Shown: piece by piece, positions 16,380 to 24,696 of the stretch
Position numbering within the stretch: the stretch's first letter is position 1
Layout: each line of letters starts with the position of its first letter
Source of the DNA: Streptomyces luomodiensis
GTDB taxonomy: Bacteria; Actinomycetota; Actinomycetes; Streptomycetales; Streptomycetaceae
Assembly: GCF_031679605.1 (NCBI RefSeq)
Contig: NZ_CP117522.1
Coordinates: 2,976,001-3,040,000 of the forward strand
DNA: 64,000 nucleotides
Direction of reading: 5' to 3'
Notes under the pieces: generated by a model
Databases searched by the model: none
Seen by the model: the letters and a program-made list of their open reading frames with translations, nothing else
Told to the model about the DNA's origin: nothing
Position numbers and translations under genes: made by a program

Positions 16380-17587
16380 CCGACCACACCGGGGACAACG
16401 AGCACCACGACAGCACCGAGAACCCCGAGCAGGACGGCGACACGACCGCTGTGCCGCCGCCGCACGAGCGGCACCGCCCCTGGTGGCACTGGCGGCGCCT
16501 GACCGGCAGCCGGCTGCGGCTGGCCGTGACCGCGGGCGTGGCCGGGGCCGTCGCCGGTGCGCTGCTCGGCGGCGCGGGAGTGGCCTGGCGGGCCGAGGCG
16601 GGTCCGTTCGCGGACGACCGGGCCTGCTGGGGGGCGCTCAGCCGGGACGATGTGGCGGCGCTGTTCGACGGCAAGACGGACATCGAGACGTCCGACGTGC
16701 CCATCACCACCGACCGCATCGGCTCCGAGGGCCCGTCGGGCACATGCCGTCTGACGTCGCCGCGCGGGCGGCGGATCACCGTCGAGGCGCACCGGCTGGA
16801 CACCCGGTTCGGCGGCTCGGGCGACCAGTGGGCCGATGAGTTCCTGTCCGCGCGGCTCACCCCGCTGGGCGGCGGGCTGCTGGGCATGGCCTCGGACACC
16901 CGGGCCTGGCTCGCGGTGCCCGACGGCTGCCTGGGCCGGCCGAGCCGGACCGGCGTCTCCGACGGCCCCACCGTGATCGACATGAACACCGGCTGGACCG
17001 TCTACGACGACGAGGTCGACACCGAGGCCCGCGACGCGCTCGCCCGCGCCGTGGTCAAGCTCGTCAACCACTACATGGCCGACCAGGGCTGCGCGGGCAC
17101 CATCGCCGACCCGGTCGGCGGCATGCCCGCGCCGCCGCGCTTCCTGGACGAGAAGAAGGACGCCATGTGCGGCGTCGAGGGGCTGCCGCTCCCCGCCGCG
17201 TACCAGCGCGACGGGCTGGGCGGCCCGCTGGTGACCCGGGGCGACGGCCCGGTGCGCACCTGCGACCGCGATGTGCTCTTCGACCACCCCGGGCTGCGGC
17301 TGATGACGGTCGAGGACCCCCGGCTGGCCGTGCTCTACGACCGGCTGTCCCTGGACGGTGCCAAGGAGCCGGTCAAGGCCGGTGAGGGCGACGGACGCGG
17401 CTTCGTCCGCGACGACATGGGGATGTTCCAGGCGGAGTGCCAGACCGGCCAGGTCACCTTCCTGGTCCGGGCGGACGACGCGGACCGCCCCGGCGCCATC
17501 CGTACCCTGCTCACCCGCTATGTGGCCGCAGAGGCCGACCGCATCGGCTGCGGTCCGCTGCGCCTCACGCTGCCCGAGGACGGCTGA
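16376..17587 (+). CDS. Membrane-anchored extracytoplasmic protein, paralogue of the preceding gene
   Basis: 403 residues with a longer acidic cytoplasmic N-terminus (about 45 residues), one membrane helix (about 51-72) and an outside domain. Its landmarks parallel the upstream protein: CWGALSRDDVAALF, SGTCRLTSPRG, DGCLGRPS, DQGCAGTI, DAMCGVEG, VRTCDRD, FQAECQTG, RIGCGP. The regular spacing of Cys and the shared opening suggest the two arose by tandem duplication and then diverged. The overlapping start codon couples its translation to the first. Function is unknown; a cell-envelope sensing or adhesion role is only a guess. Confidence 0.6.
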   Translation: MTDHTGDNEHHDSTENPEQDGDTTAVPPPHERHRPWWHWRRLTGSRLRLAVTAGVAGAVAGALLGGAGVAWRAEAGPFADDRACWGALSRDDVAALFDGKTDIETSDVPITTDRIGSEGPSGTCRLTSPRGRRITVEAHRLDTRFGGSGDQWADEFLSARLTPLGGGLLGMASDTRAWLAVPDGCLGRPSRTGVSDGPTVIDMNTGWTVYDDEVDTEARDALARAVVKLVNHYMADQGCAGTIADPVGGMPAPPRFLDEKKDAMCGVEGLPLPAAYQRDGLGGPLVTRGDGPVRTCDRDVLFDHPGLRLMTVEDPRLAVLYDRLSLDGAKEPVKAGEGDGRGFVRDDMGMFQAECQTGQVTFLVRADDADRPGAIRTLLTRYVAAEADRIGCGPLRLTLPEDG

Positions 17588-17670
17588 GGCACCGCTTCAC
17601 CGCGCCGTCGGTTCCCGTAGGCGCCGTCGGTTCTGGTTCTCCTAGGCGCCGTCAGTTCTCGTCGTCGCCG

Positions 17671-20600
17671 TCAGTTCTCGTAGTCGTAGAACAGCCGCTC
17701 CACCACCGCCCGCGCCCGGCGGGTGGTGCGGCGGTAGTCCTCCAGCGCCTCGCCGACGTGGCCGGGGCCGTAGCCCAGGTAGCGGCCCACCGCGGCCAGT
17801 TCGCGGACATCGGTCGGGAAGGTGTCGCCGGGGCGGCCGCGGACCAGCATGACGGCGTTGCGGACGCGGCTGGCCAGGACCCACGCCTCGTCCAGGGTCT
17901 GGGCGTCCTCGGTGGAGATCAGCCCGGCGGCGTGGGCGGCGGCCAGGGCCTGGCGGGTGCGGGTGGTGCGCAGACCGGGCTCGGCCCAGCCGTGGCGCAT
18001 CTGGAGCAGTTGGACGGTCCATTCGACGTCGCTGAGGCCGCCGCGGCCGAGTTTGGTGTGGGTGGTGGGGTCGGCCCCGCGCGGCAGCCGTTCGGACTCC
18101 ATCCGGGCCTTGAGCCGCCGGATCTCGCGGACCGCGTCCTCGCCCAGCCCCTGGGAGGGATACCGCAGGGGATCGATCAGCTCGATGAACCGCTCGCCGA
18201 GCCCGGGGTCGCCCGCGACCGGTTCGGCGCGCAGCAGTGCCTGGCTCTCCCAGACCAGCGACCAGCGGCGGTAGTAGGCGGCGTAGGAGGCGAGGGTGCG
18301 CACCAGCGGGCCGGACTTGCCCTCGGGACGCAGGTCGGCGTCGATGAGGAGGGGCGGGTCGACGGTGGGGAGCTGGAGCAGCCGCCGCATCTCGTTGGCC
18401 ACGGCGAAGGCGGCGCGGGCGGCTTCCTGTTCGTCGGCGCCCTCGCGCGGCTCGTGGACGAAGAGCACGTCCGCGTCGGAGCCGTAGCTGAGTTCATGGC
18501 CGCCGAAGCGGCCGAGGCCGATCACGGCGAAGCGGGTGGGCAGCTCATCGCCCCAGGTGTCGCGGACGGCGGCGCGCAGGGCGCCCGCCAGGGTCGCGGC
18601 GTTCAGATCGGAGAGGGCGTCACCGACCATGTCGACCAGCCCGGCGGCGTCCACGGGCGGTTCGGCGGCGGGGGCGGTGGGCCGGGCCGGCACATGGGGT
18701 TCGGACTCCTTGAGGGCGGTGGGCAGCTCGGAGCGCTTGGCCGCCGAGGGGGCGGGCGTGGGCCCGGTGGCCCGGCCCGGCGTCCGGTCGCCGGACGGCG
18801 GCCAGCTCACGGTGGGGCGCACCTCGCCGTTGGCCAGCCGGGCGCTTTCGATGATGTCCGCCGCCGCGGTACGGAACATCTCGCGCCGCCGCACTCCGCG
18901 CGCCACCGCGACCGCCTGCTCGGCACCGTCGGCGCGGCCGACGGCGGCCAGCACCTCCTGCTCCAGATGGGCCCGGCCGCGCGGGCGCAGCCCCTCCGGG
19001 TCGCCGAGCAGGGCGACCGCCTCGGGGGCGCGCAACAGCAGGTCGGGGGCGAGCCGCCCGGCGGACAGCACCCGGGCCAGGTTCTCCGCGGCGGCGCCCT
19101 CGTCCCGCAGCAGCCGCAGGTACCAGGGGGTTTTGCCGAGCGCGTCGGAGACCTTGCGGAAGCCGAGCAGTCCGGCGTCCGGGTCGGCGGAGTCGGCGAA
19201 CCAGCCCAGCAGCACCGGCAGCAGCGTGCGCTGGATCGCCGCCTTCCGGGTCACCCCGGACGCCAGGGCCTCCAGGTGCCGCAGCGCTCCGGCCGGGTCC
19301 GCGTAGCCCAGGGCCGTGAGGCGCTGGCCGGCCGCCTCGGAGCTGAGCCGGATCTCACCGGGCTCCAGCTGGGCGACGGCGTCCAGCAGCGGCCGGTAGA
19401 AGAGCTTTTCGTGCAGCCGCCGTACCTCGCGGGCGTGCCGCCGCCACGCGGTGTCCAGTTCGGTGACCGGCTCCGTGCGGAACCCCAGCGACCGGCCGAG
19501 GCGTCGCTGATCGGCCTCGTCCTCGGGCATCAGATGGGTGCGGCGCAGCCGGTGGAGCTGGATGCGGTGCTCCATGGTGCGCAGGAAGCGGTACGCGGAG
19601 TTCAGCGCGGCGGCGTCGGTGCGCCCCACATAGCCGCCCGCGGCCAGTGCCGCGAGGGCGTCCAGCGTCGTGCCGCTGCGCAGCGACTCATCGGACCGTC
19701 CGTGCACCAACTGGAGCAGCTGGACGGCGAACTCGACGTCGCGCAGGCCGCCGGGGCCCAGCTTGAGTTCGCGGTCGACCTCGGCGACGGGGATGTTCTC
19801 GACCACGCGGCGGCGCATCTGCTGCACGTCGGGCACGAAGTTCTCGCGCTCGGCGGCCTGCCAGACGAGCGGCGCGAGGGCGTCCACGTACGCCTGGCCG
19901 AGCGCGCCGTCGCCCGCGACCGGACGGGCCTTCAGCAGCGCCTGGAACTCCCAGGTCTTGGCCCAGCGCTGGTAGTACGCCAGATGGCTGGAGAGGGTCC
20001 GCACCAGCGGGCCGTTGCGCCCCTCGGGGCGGAGGTTGGCGTCGACGGGCCAGATGGTGCCCTCGACGGTGACATCGGAGCAGACGCGCATCAGCCGGGA
20101 GGCGAGCCGGGTGGCGGCCCGTACCGCCTCGTCCTCCGGAACGCCCTCCACGGCCTCCGCCACGAAGATCACGTCCACGTCGGAGACGTAGTTGAGCTCG
20201 CGGCCGCCGCATTTGCCCATGCCGATCACGGCGAGTTTGCAGGCGGCGGCGTCCTGCGGCTGCTCCTCGGCCGCGATCTCCAGCGCGGCCCGCAGCGTCG
20301 CGGTCGCCAGGTCGGCCAGTTCGGCGGCCGTCTGGGTGATCTCGGTGGTGCCGCACACATCGCGGGCCGCGATGGCCAGCAGCGCCCGCCGGTAGGCGAC
20401 GCGCAGCGCGTCGGCCCGGGGCAGCCCCGCCCCGGGCTCGCCCCAGACGCCCTCGGCCAGGGCCCGCTCGAATTCGGGGGTGGTCGGGTGCAGATCGGCC
20501 GACTCGTAGGTCACCAGGGCGTGCCAGTCCTGCGGATGGCGGGCGAGGTGGTCGCCCAGCGCCTCGGAGGCGCCGAGCACACCGAGCAGCCGGTCGCGCA

Positions 20601-20898
20601 GCGGTTTGGCGGTGACGAGGGTGTCCAGCAGCGCCTGCCGGGAACCGGCCCGCTGCCCGCCGTGCTCCCCCGGGCCGCTCTGCTCCTCCTCGGGCAGCGC
20701 CTCGACCAGCCGGACCAGCCCGAGCAGCGCCAGATCCGGATCGGCGGTCGCGCCGAGCCCCTCCAGCAGTACGGAATCGCTGCGCACCCCGGCCAGCTCG
20801 GGCGCGTCCAGCAGCCGCTGGGCGGCCGAGGCGTCGGTGAAACCGTGCCGCAGCAGCCGGGTGAAGTTGCTGCTCCTGCGTCCCTGCGGTACGGACAT
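17671..20898 (-). CDS. glnE: Bifunctional glutamine synthetase adenylyltransferase / adenylyl-removing enzyme GlnE
   Basis: 1075-residue cytosolic enzyme that attaches AMP to, and removes it from, glutamine synthetase I. Two nucleotidyltransferase modules are visible, each with a GxG...DxD site: GMGKCGGRELNYVSDVDVIF (about residues 220-245) and GLGRFGGHELSYGSDADVLF (near 790-815). Each is followed by the all-helical GlnD-type partner domain. The N-terminal module would deadenylylate and the C-terminal one adenylylate, as in the family. An Ala/Pro/Ser-rich linker around 700-740 is unusual. ATG 20898 follows a GGGAGG site. Short direct repeats (GGCGCCGTC-type) follow the stop at 17605-17670. 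glnA2 lies 150 bp upstream on the same strand. Confidence 0.92.
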   Translation of the reverse strand: MSVPQGRRSSNFTRLLRHGFTDASAAQRLLDAPELAGVRSDSVLLEGLGATADPDLALLGLVRLVEALPEEEQSGPGEHGGQRAGSRQALLDTLVTAKPLRDRLLGVLGASEALGDHLARHPQDWHALVTYESADLHPTTPEFERALAEGVWGEPGAGLPRADALRVAYRRALLAIAARDVCGTTEITQTAAELADLATATLRAALEIAAEEQPQDAAACKLAVIGMGKCGGRELNYVSDVDVIFVAEAVEGVPEDEAVRAATRLASRLMRVCSDVTVEGTIWPVDANLRPEGRNGPLVRTLSSHLAYYQRWAKTWEFQALLKARPVAGDGALGQAYVDALAPLVWQAAERENFVPDVQQMRRRVVENIPVAEVDRELKLGPGGLRDVEFAVQLLQLVHGRSDESLRSGTTLDALAALAAGGYVGRTDAAALNSAYRFLRTMEHRIQLHRLRRTHLMPEDEADQRRLGRSLGFRTEPVTELDTAWRRHAREVRRLHEKLFYRPLLDAVAQLEPGEIRLSSEAAGQRLTALGYADPAGALRHLEALASGVTRKAAIQRTLLPVLLGWFADSADPDAGLLGFRKVSDALGKTPWYLRLLRDEGAAAENLARVLSAGRLAPDLLLRAPEAVALLGDPEGLRPRGRAHLEQEVLAAVGRADGAEQAVAVARGVRRREMFRTAAADIIESARLANGEVRPTVSWPPSGDRTPGRATGPTPAPSAAKRSELPTALKESEPHVPARPTAPAAEPPVDAAGLVDMVGDALSDLNAATLAGALRAAVRDTWGDELPTRFAVIGLGRFGGHELSYGSDADVLFVHEPREGADEQEAARAAFAVANEMRRLLQLPTVDPPLLIDADLRPEGKSGPLVRTLASYAAYYRRWSLVWESQALLRAEPVAGDPGLGERFIELIDPLRYPSQGLGEDAVREIRRLKARMESERLPRGADPTTHTKLGRGGLSDVEWTVQLLQMRHGWAEPGLRTTRTRQALAAAHAAGLISTEDAQTLDEAWVLASRVRNAVMLVRGRPGDTFPTDVRELAAVGRYLGYGPGHVGEALEDYRRTTRRARAVVERLFYDYEN

Positions 20899-21047
20899 CC
20901 CGCCGCCTCCCGTCCCTGGTCGACTCCGCGCCGCCCGATCACGCGCCGCGCACAGCGTGATCAATGCGCCGCTGACGAGCCTAAGCGACCTCGGCGGCGA
21001 AGCGGCAGGTCCGGGCGGGGGCGCGGCCGGCGCCCCCGCCTGGCCCG

Positions 21048-22409
21048 CTACAGCACCGGCAGGTTCTTGCGCAGCTCGAACGGGGTGACCTCGGAGCGGT
21101 ACTCCTCCCACTCCTGCTTCTTGTTGCGGAGGAAGAAGTCGAAGACATGCTCCCCGAGCGTCTCCGCGACCAGTTCGCTGCGCTCCATCAGGTCGATCGC
21201 CTCGCCCAGGTTCTGCGGCAGCGGTTCGATGCCGAGCGAGCGGCGCTCGGCGTCGGAGAGGGCCCAGACGTCGTCGTCGGCGCCGGCCGGGAGCTCATAG
21301 CCGCCCTCGATGCCCTTGAGCCCGGCCGCGAGCAGCACCGCGTAGGACAGGTAGGGGTTGGCGCCGGAGTCCAGGGAGCGGACCTCGACCCGGGTGGAGC
21401 CGGTCTTGCCGGGCTTGTAGAGGGGGACGCGGACGAGGGCGGAGCGGTTGTTGTGGCCCCAGCAGATGTAGGAGGGGGCCTCGCCGCCCGCGCCGGCGGT
21501 GCGCTGGGAGCCGCCCCAGATGCGCTTGTAGGAGTTGACCCACTGGTTGGTCACGGCGGAGATCTCCCCGGCGTGGCGGAGCAGCCCCGCGATGAAGGAG
21601 CGGCCCACCTTGGAGAGCTGGAACTCGGCGCCGGACTCGTAGAAGGCGTTCCGGTCGCCTTCGAAGAGGGAGAGGTGGGTGTGCATGCCCGAGCCGGGGT
21701 GTTCGGAGAACGGCTTCGGCATGAACGTGGCCTGCACCCCCTGCTCCAGCGCGACCTGCTTCATGACCAGGCGGAAGGTCATGATGTTGTCGGCGGTGGA
21801 GAGCGCGTCGGCGTAGCGCAGATCGATCTCCTGCTGGCCGGGGGCGCCCTCGTGGTGGGAGAACTCGACCGAGATGCCCATCGATTCGAGCATGGTGATC
21901 GCCTGGCGGCGGAAGTCCATGCCGATGTTCTGCGGGGTGTGGTCGAAGTAGCCGGAGGAGTCGGCGGGCACCGGGCGGGTGCCGTCCACCGGCTTCTGGC
22001 TGAGCAGGAAGAACTCGATCTCGGGGTGGGTGTAGAAGGTGAAGCCGAGGTCGGAGGTCTTGGCGAGGATGCGCTTGAGGACGTAACGGGGATCGGCGAA
22101 GGACGGTGAGCCGTCCGGCATCAGGATGTCGCAGAACATCCGGGCGGTCCCCGGGGCCTCGGCGCGCCAGGGCAGGATCTGGAACGTCCCGGGGTCCGGC
22201 TTGGCGATCATGTCGGACTCGTAGACACGGGCGAAGCCCTCGATCGCGGAGCCATCGAAGCCGATGCCCTCGTCGAAGGCGCCCTCGAGTTCGGCGGGTG
22301 CGACGGCGACGGACTTCAGAAAGCCGAGCACGTCGGTGAACCACAGCCGCACGAACCGGATGTCGCGCTCTTCGAGCGTGCGGAGCACGAACTCCTGCTG
22401 CTTATCCAT
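21048..22409 (-). CDS. glnA2: Glutamine synthetase-like ligase, GlnA2 type
   Basis: 453-residue ATP-dependent gamma-glutamyl ligase with the full type I glutamine synthetase fold. An N-terminal beta-grasp domain with DVLGFLKSVAV and GFDGSAIEGFARVYESDM is followed by the catalytic barrel with WRAEAPGTARMFCDI, FSHHEGAPGQQEIDLRYADA, HPGSGMHTHLSLF and RIWGGSQRTAGAG. The loop that carries the adenylylated Tyr in GlnA reads DDVWALSDAE here, with Trp near residue 382, so GlnE should not modify it. In Streptomyces, GlnA2 homologues glutamylate polyamines; gene order suggests this one is GlnA2, but substrate is inferred. It lies upstream of glnE in the same direction. Confidence 0.85.
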   Translation of the reverse strand: MDKQQEFVLRTLEERDIRFVRLWFTDVLGFLKSVAVAPAELEGAFDEGIGFDGSAIEGFARVYESDMIAKPDPGTFQILPWRAEAPGTARMFCDILMPDGSPSFADPRYVLKRILAKTSDLGFTFYTHPEIEFFLLSQKPVDGTRPVPADSSGYFDHTPQNIGMDFRRQAITMLESMGISVEFSHHEGAPGQQEIDLRYADALSTADNIMTFRLVMKQVALEQGVQATFMPKPFSEHPGSGMHTHLSLFEGDRNAFYESGAEFQLSKVGRSFIAGLLRHAGEISAVTNQWVNSYKRIWGGSQRTAGAGGEAPSYICWGHNNRSALVRVPLYKPGKTGSTRVEVRSLDSGANPYLSYAVLLAAGLKGIEGGYELPAGADDDVWALSDAERRSLGIEPLPQNLGEAIDLMERSELVAETLGEHVFDFFLRNKKQEWEEYRSEVTPFELRKNLPVL

Positions 22410-22618
22410 GGTCCCCTATCCTTGCAGGTCAAACGGCTCTTTACGCGGGCGCGGGGCACCTTTCGCAGCCCCAGTATCACGTGGCGGGATTTCTTGGAGG
22501 TTTCGTCCGGCCGCTCCGGTCTCCCCCTGTACCTCACCACGATGTGTGCATCGTACTTTCACGCGGCCGGTCACGGACCCGAGCGTTCCGCGCCCGCCGT
22601 GGCGCCTTCGGGAGGTCC

Positions 22619-22657
22619 ATACCCCTTGGGGGTAAGCTGCCGATCATCACGATGATC
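22619..22657 (+). promoter_or_regulatory. CsoR-type copper operator plus a second palindrome upstream of the multicopper oxidase
   Basis: ATACCCCTTGGGGGTA (22619-22634) matches the G-tract inverted repeat bound by copper-sensing CsoR repressors. A -10-like TAAGCT overlaps its end. Just after it, GATCATC-AC-GATGATC (22642-22657) is a perfect palindrome of unknown use. The oxidase starts 234 bp further on. The rest of the 22410-22890 gap holds an AT-rich patch and no convincing gene. Confidence 0.65.
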
Positions 22658-22890
22658 AAACAGTCGGATAATGATCATAACGGCCAGAGCGACCAGAACG
22701 GTCAGATGGAGGCGGCGATGCGCCGTCGGAGCCCCTCACCCCTCACCCCACCCCTCAGCCGGTCGCCGGCGCGCCGCACGGCACGCACAGGCCGTATAGA
22801 GCGGCGCGTCGGCCGCCCGCCCTCCCGGCGGGGCGGCGGACGCGCCGACCCTCACCCATACGGCACACATCAGCATTGGGGTACCGACTC

Positions 22891-24543
22891 ATGCACGAAA
22901 AGACTCGCCGTGCCGTACTCGGCACGGGCATCGCCGCCGCCGGCAGCGGTCTGCTCCCGGCCTGCGGCTCCCCCGCCCCCCACCGCGCCAAAGACCACGA
23001 CGGCATGGACGGCGCCCGCAGGGGCGCCCCCGGCAGGGCCGGCGCGCCCGCGAGCGACGTCCCGCCCGCCTACATCTCCCCGCACGGCCCGGAGGTCGCC
23101 GAGCGGGAGCGGAAGCGGGACCCGGGGCCGGTGCGGCGGTTCCGGCTGACCGCCACCGCGACCACGCTGGACATCGGCGCCCGCAAGGTGACGTCCTGGG
23201 CCTTCGAGGACCAGGTGCCGGGCCAGGAGATCCGCGTGACCGCGGGCGACACGATCGCGCTCACCCTCGCCAACAACCTGCCGCAGTCCACCACGCTGCA
23301 CTGGCACGGCATCCGGCTGCGCAACGACATGGACGGCGTCCCGGGGGTGACCCAGCGGCCGATCAAGACCGGCGCCGCCTTCGACTACCGCTTCACGGCG
23401 CTCTACCCGGGCACGTACTGGATTCATCCGCACTCGGGCCCCCAGCTGGACCGGGGGCTGTACGCACCGCTGATCGTGGAGGATCCGAAAGAGACGCTGA
23501 CATACGACAAGGAGTGGGTCGTCGTCCTCGACGACTGGCTCGACGGAGTGGGCGGCCGCACCCCGGACACGGTGCTGAAGCAGCTCAACGGCGGTAAGGC
23601 CGCCCATGCGATGGACGACGACGGTAAGGGCGACGCCGAGGAGGCGGCCAAAGGGGCCAAGGCGGCAGACAAACGTGCGGACAAGGGCGCCGCGAAGGGC
23701 GGCCGGGCCCGGCCCTCGGCCCGGCACGAGGCCGCGCCGATGGAGAGCGCGCTGCTGGGCGGCCACGCGGGCGATGTCACCTACCCCTACTACCTGGTCA
23801 ACGGGCGCAGCCCGGAGTCCCCGCAGGTCTTCCGCGCCAAGCGCGGCGACCGGGTCCGCATCCGCATCATCAACGCGGGGGGCGACACCGCCTTCCGCGT
23901 CGCCCTCGGCGGCCACCGGATGACCGTCACCCACACCGACGGCTATCCCGTCGTGCCGGCCGAGACGGACGCGCTGCTGCTGGGCATGGGCGAGCGCTAC
24001 GACGTTCTGGTCACCGTCAAGGACGGGGTCTTCCCGTTCGCCGTCCTCGCCGAGGGCAAGGGGCGGTCCGCGCTGGCGGTGCTGCGCACCCGCGGCAAGG
24101 AGCCCGTAAGGTTCCCGCGCCCCAAGGAGTTGGACGGCACGCTGCTCACCGCGGCCGGGCTGAAGGCGGCCGAGGAGGTGCGGCTGGCGCCCAAGGACCC
24201 CGACCGCATCATCCGGCTGCGGCTCACCGGCTCGATGCGGAGGTGGGACTGGGCGATCAACGGCCGGCCGTACGATTCCTCGCAGCGCTATCCGGTGCGG
24301 TCCGGGGAACGGGTCCGGCTGTCCTTCATCAACGGCACCGACATGTGGCATCCGGTGCATCTGCACGGCCACACCTTCGCGCTGCCGGACGGCGGCCCCC
24401 GTAAGGACACCACGATCCTGCTGCCGCACCACAAGGTGAACGTGGACCTCGACGCCGACAACCCCGGACTGTGGATGGTCCACTGCCACAACGTCTACCA
24501 CTCGGAGTCCGGGATGATGACCATCCTCGGTTACCAGAAGTAG
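22891..24543 (+). CDS. Multicopper oxidase, Tat-exported lipoprotein (copper tolerance type)
   Basis: 550 residues. The N-terminus TRRAVLG gives a twin-arginine signal and LPACG a lipobox, so the folded copper enzyme would be exported and anchored outside. All four copper-ligand motifs are present: LHWHGIRL (near 145), WIHPHSG (near 180), WHPVHLHGHTF (near 485) and HCHNVYHSESGMM (near 530). It would oxidise Cu(I) or phenolic substrates with O2. Residues about 235-285 form a Lys/Ala/Asp-rich insert between domains 1 and 2, unusual and low in complexity. ATG 22891 is preferred over TTG 22876 because the Tat signal starts there. The CsoR-type site upstream suggests copper induction. Confidence 0.85.
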   Translation: MHEKTRRAVLGTGIAAAGSGLLPACGSPAPHRAKDHDGMDGARRGAPGRAGAPASDVPPAYISPHGPEVAERERKRDPGPVRRFRLTATATTLDIGARKVTSWAFEDQVPGQEIRVTAGDTIALTLANNLPQSTTLHWHGIRLRNDMDGVPGVTQRPIKTGAAFDYRFTALYPGTYWIHPHSGPQLDRGLYAPLIVEDPKETLTYDKEWVVVLDDWLDGVGGRTPDTVLKQLNGGKAAHAMDDDGKGDAEEAAKGAKAADKRADKGAAKGGRARPSARHEAAPMESALLGGHAGDVTYPYYLVNGRSPESPQVFRAKRGDRVRIRIINAGGDTAFRVALGGHRMTVTHTDGYPVVPAETDALLLGMGERYDVLVTVKDGVFPFAVLAEGKGRSALAVLRTRGKEPVRFPRPKELDGTLLTAAGLKAAEEVRLAPKDPDRIIRLRLTGSMRRWDWAINGRPYDSSQRYPVRSGERVRLSFINGTDMWHPVHLHGHTFALPDGGPRKDTTILLPHHKVNVDLDADNPGLWMVHCHNVYHSESGMMTILGYQK

Positions 24544-24561
24544 CCACCGCGGCGGAGCAGA

Positions 24562-24587
24562 CCCGGCCCCGGAGCGCAGGGGCCGGG
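24562..24587 (+). terminator. Hairpin after the multicopper oxidase
   Basis: A perfect 9-bp stem, CCCGGCCCC and its complement, with an 8-nt loop, lies 19 bp after the stop codon. Confidence 0.6.
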
Positions 24588-24684
24588 CGGGCGGGCGCCT
24601 TCGGATCGGGCGGGCGCCACCGGGGCCGGGCGGGCGTGAGCAGGCAGACAGAGACACCCCCGGCTATCGCGTCAGACAGACGAT

Positions 24685-24690
24685 TACACT
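24685..24690 (+). promoter_or_regulatory. -10 box of a probable leaderless nadE promoter
   Basis: TACACT ends 6 bp before the GTG start of nadE, and no ribosome site is present. This predicts transcription starting at the first codon. Confidence 0.5.
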
Positions 24691-24696
24691 GGGCCC

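Noticed and set aside
17437..21300. A very long open frame on the plus strand opposite glnE
   Set aside because: It is the antisense of glnE; high GC at third positions keeps the opposite frame open. The translation is Gly/Ala/Arg-rich and matches no family.
22651..22890. Small gene between the copper operator and the oxidase
   Set aside because: The frame from ATG 22651 continues out of frame into the oxidase and is Arg/Pro-rich; no ribosome site was found.
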